64,000 bases of DNA from Petunia secreta (taxonomy: Eukaryota; Streptophyta; Magnoliopsida; Solanales; Solanaceae). Location: contig JARKIP010000005.1 of NCBI GenBank assembly GCA_029990175.1, positions 49,279,001 to 49,343,000 on the forward strand. Reading direction: 5' to 3'. The notes beneath the pieces were generated by a model. That model did no database searches. It was not told where the DNA came from and saw only the letters and a program-made list of their open reading frames with translations. A program made the translations under genes and the position numbers. Of this stretch, positions 57,866 to 64,000 are shown piece by piece (the first letter of the stretch is position 1; every line of letters begins with the position of its first letter).

Positions 57866-58120
57866 ACATTTGAAAGTATGAGAATTCAACACAAAAACTA
57901 AAAAAAAATGCAGCTCAAATTAATAAATTTAGAATTGAAATTATTATCATACCTGTTTTTTGTGATATTGAGTCGTGCGAGAGAGAGAAAATGATGTTCT
58001 GTTTTTACTATGTATTTTTTAGAAGAGATCTGTATTTAAGCACAACTGTAGGTTTATAAGGGGTAAGTTAGTAAATTCAAATGTATGACTGATATTCTGT
58101 AAGCGTACGTGGGTCATTTT

Positions 58121-58191
58121 TGGCTATTTCTCAATGAACTGTGAAATTGTGGATAAAACTCATTTAGGGTGTCTAAATATCGCTAGTTATC
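58121..58191 (-). repeat. MULE right terminal inverted repeat (imperfect)
   Basis: Counterpart of 4144-4214: on the minus strand GAGAAATAGCCA ends 71 bp from the inferred border, which starts GATAACTAGCG. The adjacent AAAATTTC resembles the left flank AAAATTTT. Confidence 0.45.
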
Positions 58192-58412
58192 AAAATTTCA
58201 CCAATCACGATCATATATCATTGTCGGTCTTATAACCATCCTGTATAACTTAGGGTTTACTTTAGTAAGCATCCTTCAACCCCGGAAGCCCTTCTTTATT
58301 TCAACCATCATATTTTAATTCAATAAGTAATATTTTCATCTATCATTTCATTCTCTTGAAACAATGAGCTCAATGGATAAATTGTTTGCACTTTGGCACA
58401 ACAATAACATCC

Positions 58413-59173
58413 CGATAAGGGGTAAAATGCGGAAACGTAAAAGATTGGAGTGAGACTAGTCTCGAACTCCCGACGAGGTATCCACGAGGAACTTGTCTCG
58501 TGAAACCCTCGATTCAGGTCAAGAGTTGCCTACACTATGCAATTACCCTCGAGACACACCTGGGTCTCGCAAATAGAATGATCGGGTTGGATTGAGGGTT
58601 AACTAGATCCACTAGAAGATTCAAGTCCAAAACAAAGGTTTCATTCAACAATAAGGAGCGTTGCTCATGTTCTTCAATATTCAAAATAGACTAAGTGTGA
58701 AAATAAGCTACTTGGGCATTTTTAGTGTTTCCCAAGCATACATAATGATCAAACTACCCTTACTCATAAGATTCACTAAATAGGACACGCAGGGCAAAAT
58801 AGTAATAACAACATAAGTTGGAGAAGTATTCAGCGTTCCAGGCGGGGAGCCTAGGGTCAGGCGGGGTGCCTGGAAGTTGGGCAGTGAGCTGGGAGGTCTC
58901 TGGCTAGGCGGGGCGCTTGGAGCTAGGTGGGGCGCCGGGCCTTGGGTTGTGCCAGGCGGGGCGCCTGCCTCCTTAGACAGTGTGTCATCCAAGCGGGGCG
59001 CCTGGCATGGGCGGGGCGCCTGACTGTGCTGGGCGTCGCACCGCTTCCTTATGCATGGGGCCTAGAGCTATAACCATCCGAAACATGTTCCAAAGCTCTT
59101 GACTTCTAGTCCTTTGCATCCTTCAAGCTTGGCACGCATTGGAAAGTGTCTTGGCTCGATTTGCCCCGCATCA
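58413..59173 (-). repeat. Element B 3' LTR
   Basis: About 761 bp. It reads TGATGCGGGGCAA at its 5' end on the minus strand and ends CCTTATCG, whereas the right copy has CCTTATCA. It contains seven GGCGGGGCGCCT-like units at 58841-59021. Confidence 0.85.
58841..59021. promoter_or_regulatory. Iterated GGCGGGGCGCCT cassette in the element B LTR
   Basis: Seven units (near 58841, 58860, 58907, 58926, 58955, 58992, 59010) share the core GGCGGGGCGCC with single changes and 10-35-bp spacers. It occupies the same zone of the LTR as the GCGATCGC cassette of element A. A regulatory role is inferred from position only. Confidence 0.45.
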
Positions 59174-59598
59174 TCCTCCCCTTCTTGAAGAGATTTCGTC
59201 CTCGAAATCAAGGCGTTCTCGTCCATGGCATTATCATCTCCTTGGGGTGCCCAATGCTCGCCTCCCTCGTACTTCTTGAACGTTACTTTGACATAGGCTT
59301 TTTCCAAGATCTCCAGTGCGTTAACATGGAGCTTAGGATCTATAAGCAACGACAAGCAAACACAAAACCTCCTACTTCGAAAGTAGGTTAGTGCAAGAGT
59401 TTTCGAAAACACACTCTTATGGCATAACCAAGCATCAATAATAATCACAAAGATCAAGTCTCCAAGGAAAACAACAAGTACTTGGTTTAATGAAAACATG
59501 CAGTCAACACAAGAATGAGAAAATAGGTCACGGGGACATTGGAAATGTAAGTTCAAGCTATCAATATCCCCTTGAACCTTAAAATTACGATCAACACA
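59068..59598 (-). pseudogene. Element B, C-terminal part of region X and ancestral pol tail
   Basis: After the stop at 59599 the sequence continues with FLGDLIFVIIIDAWLCHKSV, matching SLGDISFFIGIDTWLYHKSV of element A. It ends with DENALISRTKSLQEGEDDAG, the usual C-terminal peptide of chromovirus-type polyproteins that overlaps the polypurine tract. Finding that tail after region X shows that X replaced an internal part of pol. Confidence 0.6.
59174..59186 (-). other. Element B polypurine tract
   Basis: AAGAAGGGGAGGA on the minus strand, identical to that of element A and also read through by the SRTKSLQEGEDDA coding end. Confidence 0.85.
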
Positions 59599-61098
59599 CT
59601 AATCTATCCTCATAGTGTGATTAACATGTGGAGTGGAGTAAGTTAAATAGCCTACGCTACAACTAGAATCAATTACTCCACTCCCCTTCTTTAGAGCATA
59701 CTTACTCACACTAAGGGTTTCCTTTTCACCTCCAAATCCATCACCTAAACAACCCTTCTCAAAAGACAAGCTCTCAAGGAAGGTATTGATAATGGCTTCT
59801 TCTTCATCATAACCCCAACAAGCAATAGTAGGGTCACTCAAAGAGTCATTTACCTCACTCAAGTTCTCACACAATGGGTTGCCTAAGGAGTCAAACCCTT
59901 CACACCATGGAGGTTCTATGTTACTACCAACCCTAGTCCGATACAAGTCACCACCACAAATGAAGATGCCTTCAAATAATAGATTAGTAAAAGCATGCAT
60001 CTCAATGTCATGATCAAGCATAGGTAAGATATCAAGACTAGGTTCATTACTCTCACTTGAGAAGTCATCATAGACAACCTTGTCCAATTCATGCAATTTG
60101 GACTCCTCAAGGTCATTACCATCCTTACCATAGCACGTAGGTCCATCAAATAGAAGCATATCAATAAGGGTATGATCAACTATCTCATCTTCCCTTTTGT
60201 CAAAGATTGGTGGTGTGTCATAGCAAAGGTCACAATCAAGGTCAACTAACAAATCTACACTAGGGAGAGGTTCATTGAATAATGAGCTCACATTATGATG
60301 TGGCATGACATCTCTCTTTACTAGTGATACACAATCGCACACAAGTTGACTACTAGACTCTTCATTAGTGGCATATTCACTTGATCCATCACAAACTCCA
60401 ACTAGCGTTGAGTCATCACAAGACAAGTAACTAGTCAGCTCATGAGAAGGTGAAGCAACACTTACACTTGAGTTACTTCCTTGAGCACTCACATTGCTTG
60501 AAGTGTCATGTTCAACTCCTCCTTCATGAAGCTCACATTGAAGATTTTCCTCCTCTTGTCTTTCCTTCCAAGCACATGGTTGTGACCCCAATGGCTTGTC
60601 TTTAAATGTACCTATACAAGAGCTAACACAAGAAAAAGTAGAAGATGAAGAATTGTTAGAACACTGGGTGCTCTCACTCTCAATTTTTCTTTCCTCACCT
60701 CTCTTTTCTCTCAGTTTTCCCTTAAGGTCATGTGTAGTTTGTGGTGAAAATCCACTCACATCACTCCTCAAATCCTCTCCTTTTTCCTCTCTTGGATTGT
60801 CAGCGGTCACTCCCTCACTTCTCTCTTTCTTTTATCTCTCATTTGCAAGTACAATGGCATGAGACTCAATATTATCTTCATTTGGAGTGAGTGACTCACT
60901 TTCAACTTGCAATGGCAAGATAATAAGATTTTTTGCTTCGGGCTCAAGTACAATAGGTGACTTAGCTTTAGCCGCTTCCCTCAACTTCCTCATATGCTTG
61001 TAGTCTTCTCTTACTTGCCTTGGGGTCAAAGTTTTAAGCACATACTTCCTTCCATCTTGCTTGACCGTATAGGAGTTGGTTCGGCCATCATATACCAC
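59599..61098 (-). pseudogene. Element B protease C-terminus plus region X
   Basis: From 61098 the frame reads VYDGRTNSYTVKQDGRKYVL (the C-terminal block of a retropepsin) and a Glu/Lys/Pro-rich linker to one TAA near 60832. It then runs uninterrupted for 403 codons to 59599. X blocks shared with element A: GVTADNPREEKGEDLRSDVS, PHHNVSSLFNEPLPS, DDFSSESNEPSLDI, ICGGDLYRTRVGSNIEPPW (59905-59961) and ALKKGSGVIDSSC. The sequence is acidic, Ser- and Cys-rich, with no recognisable catalytic motif, zinc finger spacing or membrane segment. Confidence 0.65.
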
Positions 61099-61662
61099 AC
61101 ACCTATCATATTGCCATGGTCTCCCAAATAGAAGATGTCAAGCTTGCATCGGGACCACATCAAACAAGATTTTGTCTCTATAGTTTCCAAATGTTGAACT
61201 CTATTAACACTTGTTTCACCACTTTCAACTCACCACACTCACTTAACCATTTTAAACGGTATGGGTTTGGATGCTTTAGAGCGAGCAATTTCAATTGGGA
61301 AATCAAGGTTTGGATCATATGTTGGCACAACTCCCCGAATCAATAACCATTGAGCACACTTTCGCCATTACACGACATTAGCATGAAAAAGGTTTTCTCT
61401 TTGATAATTTTCCACCTCCTCTTCCATGAATATGGCGCTCAAACTCCTCTTAACTACCAAGAACAATTGAGGATCTTCTCCTTCTTCTATAGCCTCTTCG
61501 CAAGCAACTTCCTCATTCTCGGGCTCGCTATCTTGCTCATACACCATATCACCTACCACAATCATGGTCTTTCGAGTAGGACAATCTCTAGCAAAATGAC
61601 CATACCGTTTGCACTTATAGCATTGAGTAGAAGTAGAAGTAGGAGTGCTCAAGTGAGTTTAA
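61099..61662 (-). pseudogene. pro: Element B zinc knuckle and retropepsin
   Basis: A CCHC knuckle CYKCKRYGHFARDC (about 61587-61628) is followed by a Glu-rich spacer and the LVVKRSLSAIF block. The protease active site is intact in sequence (MVIDSGSCANI, about 61310-61345), but stops and shifts follow. KHPNPYRLKWLSECGE and LLFGRPWQYDR are recognisable in other frames. This DSG is the direct reference for the lost site in element A. Confidence 0.75.
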
Positions 61663-61688
61663 GAATTACCTCCCACATGTGGTGTTGA

Positions 61689-62904
61689 CTACTCATACGA
61701 CTTCTTCACATCTTTACTAGCACTTGCACCACTTGCACTTGGAAAATTTGCATTTGGAGTCCTCCACTCCTTTGGCTTACTCATGTGAGTAGGAGTATTG
61801 CTCTTGTAGCGGGTGGTCTTCTCTTCCTTGAGCCATTTCTCGGCTTCAAGTGCGTTTTCAAAGACATATTGAAGTGAGTGATAAGCATGCAACCTCAATT
61901 GAGAGGCTATACCATAGCTCAAGCCATTCTTGAAACGTATCATGTCTTGTTCTACATCTTCGATATCCATATCCAAAGCCATCCGGATCTTCTCAAAGTC
62001 ATCATAGTACTCATGAACCGTCTTGACACCTTGCTTTAGTTCATAAAGCTTCTTAAGTTGCTCTTGACGATACCTTGGAGTCACATACTTGGTATCCATG
62101 AGACCTTTCAATTCATCCCAAGTCATATTCACATGCGGATCCTTCTTCTTGACCTCTTGATAGACTCCCACCAAGTAGAAGCATAGGTCTCAAAGGTTGA
62201 AATAGCATAGGTGCCTTTCTTCTCCTCGGTCATGTCATTTTTGTCGAAAACTCTCTCCATGAGTAGTTTCTATTCCATGTATTTTCCGGATCACAAGTTC
62301 CATTAAAGGTAGGAAGATTAAGCTTAACACTATTGAGGTTATTGTTGTCACGACCTCCACGGTGAGGCTTCGGTTGGCCTCCGTAGTGGTCATCATAAGC
62401 ACCGTAATCCCTTCTAGCATTTCCTCCATCAAATCCCATGGGTGGCCCTCGACCTTGGCCTCTACCCCCATTCACATTCCGACCCCAATTCATCGCTCCC
62501 CTAGGTTGATAGTGAGCATCATACCCATAGGCATCATCACCATACTCGATTTCCTCCCCTTCTTGAGCTTACCCAACTTGCTCAAGAGGTGGAACATTTT
62601 GAACGGGTCTTGGAAGTGGAGCATTTCCTTGGGGATTGCCTAAGTTGTGGGGAATGCCCACATGTTGGGGACTTCCCAACACACGCCCTTTTGGAGCTAC
62701 ATCATCCTTTAGCTCATATTTCTTGGCTATCTCCGCAAAGTGTTCGGGAGTCATAGTAGATCCTCGACTTGTCCCTTCTCCAGATTCAATTTGGACGCTC
62801 GGAGTCCTTCTTTCAACGTTCTCAACTCTCAAGGTTATGTCTTCCAACTTGGACATGATAGTATCCAAGGCCTTCTTCAAGGGATCATCTCCCTCGTTGG
62901 CCAT
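61689..62904 (-). pseudogene. gag: Element B gag
   Basis: The ATG at 62904 starts MANEGDDPLKKALDTIMSKL (coiled coil). A stop near 62570 follows QNVPPLEQVG, then an Asp/Tyr/Gly/Arg-rich linker (62400-62565) and LNSVKLNLPTFNGTCDPE, the conserved capsid start. A frameshift near 62280 precedes the region with TYASTWW. The capsid C-terminal half (61689-62174: QLKKLYELKQGVKTVHEYYD) is intact. Confidence 0.8.
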
Positions 62905-63329
62905 TGTACCTACAAAATGAACAAACGTTAGTGAAATCACCTCTCACATACCCTCACTTTGTATATCACTTGGTTCACTCGTTTAGTGGTGGTGGATATT
63001 TCACTCAAACTTGAATCTAGAAGCTTCACGTAGCTGAACAAAAATCCTAAACTCAATCAAACTATCCACAAGTCAAGTGTCCTCCGGGGTGAATGGAGTT
63101 TATGTGACTCAATGGACGCTAAGCTCTTTAAAGTGAGGACTTGAGTCAAATAGTTCTATGGGTCTTCTTCGAGTTCTATTCTCCACTAGGCACGAGTTGC
63201 CTAAAAGCTTCAGAGACTAGTACCGATTAAGTAGAAAGGTTACTTAAAGTAGTACTAGTTAGATGCTATGCAAGGAAAGAAATTGGAGAACCTAGGAAAA
63301 ACTACCCAAACCAACACTTTCAGCAAGCA

Positions 63330-63450
63330 GGCAGGGCGGTTAGATGCCCACGCCTAGCCTTGCAGTATTTCAGGCGGAGCGCCTGTGGTGCTAGGTGGAG
63401 TGCTTGAGATCCTAGGTGATGACCAAATTAGGCGGGGCGCCTAGCTCTGG
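63330..63450. promoter_or_regulatory. Leader copy of the GGCGGGGCGCCT units in element B
   Basis: GGCGGAGCGCCT (63373), GGTGGAGTGCTT (63394) and GGCGGGGCGCCT (63431) lie in the untranslated leader about 500 bp from the primer site. They repeat the LTR cassette. The remaining leader (62905-63330, 63450-63938) shows no gene. Confidence 0.5.
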
Positions 63451-63938
63451 AACAGTTTCAGCTCGTTCCAAAGTTGTTCAAATTCGATTTTCAATCCACA
63501 AATCCGATGTTTCAACTTGTTTTCACAATCCAATGATACCCAAAATTGCTTTTGATCTTTTCCAACAAACCGCAATCAATTTTACACCCAAACAATCAAT
63601 CAAATCAAAGATTCAATGCCATGAAACTCAAGAACAAAGGATTTTTCAAGGGTTTTTAAAGTTGGAATTCAAATCTTCAAAAATCCGTAATACAACTTCA
63701 AATCATGTGATTTAGGTATTAAAATGATGGGTTTTTAACAAGGATCAATCTCCAATAACACCCATATCAAGATTCAATCACACCAACAAGATATGCCAAA
63801 TTTTTGGATTTTTAACTTTTTAAATTTTTTTGTTTATTCTTCTTTTCAATAACTTCAAACACAAGAAACTAAAGAGAAAATAAACTAGGCACGATGAAAA
63901 AGGATAGAGGGTTTGTAGAAACAAATCCCGAGCCTTTT

Positions 63939-63948
63939 TCTGATACCA
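63939..63948 (-). other. Element B primer-binding site (tRNA-iMet, partial)
   Basis: Minus strand TGGTATCAGA, then AA instead of GC: ten of twelve positions of the initiator tRNA-Met site, 3 nt from the right LTR. Confidence 0.75.
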
Positions 63949-64000
63949 AACTGATAAGGGGTAAACTGCAGAAACATAAAAGATAGGAGTGAGACTAGTC

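Larger units (their letters stand above)
4144..58191. mobile_element. Large Mutator-like element (MULE), host of the nest
   Basis: The ends at 4144-4214 and 58121-58191 are 71-bp imperfect inverted regions, both closing on the identical box GAGAAATAGCCA (left 4203-4214; right, reverse strand, 58121-58132). They are flanked by A/T-rich 8-9-mers (AAAATTTT at 4136-4143, AAAATTTC at 58192-58199) that could be the remnant of the 9-bp Mutator duplication. Between them are a decayed MURA transposase on the minus strand and a DUF1985/Ulp1 protease gene on the plus strand, the combination known from ULP-carrying plant MULEs. Subtracting the 37.5-kb Ogre insertion, the element is about 16.5 kb. The termini are weakly similar, so exact borders are inferred. 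Confidence 0.55.
58413..64000 (-). mobile_element. Non-autonomous LTR retrotransposon 'B' (TR-GAG-like), cut by window end
   Basis: The left LTR spans 58413-59173. The right LTR begins at 63952 (TGATAAGGGGTAAA) and runs out of the window. A tRNA-iMet-type primer site next to the right LTR and a polypurine tract next to the left LTR set the minus-strand orientation. The interior encodes gag, zinc knuckle, protease and then the same region X as element A in place of RT, RNase H and integrase. Elements with gag but no pol are known as TR-GAG. The X region is the unusual part. Confidence 0.85.

Overview
The window looks like repeat-rich intergenic DNA from a large plant genome. A member of the Solanaceae is likely, because there is a TS-type SINE tail ending in TTG repeats, a very long Ogre/Tat Ty3-gypsy element and a Tekay chromovirus, but I cannot name the species. 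I see no intact single-copy host gene, rRNA or tRNA. Almost everything can be assigned to transposable elements, most of them nested in one another and carrying stop codons or frameshifts.

Layout. 1-2077: AT-rich DNA with no supportable gene. 2078-3133: a short terminal-inverted-repeat element with three compositional blocks. 3303-3395: a SINE 3' fragment. 3826-4090 (-): a scrap of LINE reverse transcriptase. 4144-58191: a large Mutator-like element (MULE) with 71-bp imperfect terminal regions. It carries a DUF1985/Ulp1-like cysteine protease gene (+, 5330-10476), several small cargo ORFs including two tandem B3-domain-like remnants, and a decayed MURA transposase (-, 16395-19284). An Ogre/Tat retrotransposon (19393-56896, TSD CTAAT on both sides, tRNA-Arg primer site) is inserted just upstream of the transposase. 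The Ogre in turn contains a Tekay chromovirus in its gag (28312-38428, TSD AAGCA), a non-autonomous LTR element 'A' in its 3' LTR (47896-53409, minus strand) and a hAT-like non-autonomous element in the same LTR (53516-54359, TSD ATGATTGG). Right of the MULE, a second non-autonomous LTR element 'B' (58413 to the window end, minus strand) is cut by the window edge.

The most interesting part is the A/B pair. Both use a tRNA-iMet primer site, share the same polypurine tract and C-terminal peptide, and in both the reverse transcriptase, RNase H and integrase are replaced by the same long reading frame of unknown function ('X region', with a conserved YRTRVGS..EPPW block). B still has Gag and a protease with a DSG active site. 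A has an acidic Tyr/Asp/Gly-rich N-terminus and a protease-like domain whose catalytic DSG is gone, in an uninterrupted 701-codon frame. Each element also carries its own iterated GC-rich palindromic cassette in the LTR (GCGATCGC in A, GGCGGGGCGCC in B) and further copies in the leader. In A the cassette sits directly upstream of a TATA box.

Other structures worth attention are a 69-bp (23-codon) minisatellite in the Ogre 3' region that has replaced the first 158 bp of the 3' LTR, a duplicated Ogre ORF1, and short CCCAG...CTGGG inverted repeats scattered through the MULE.
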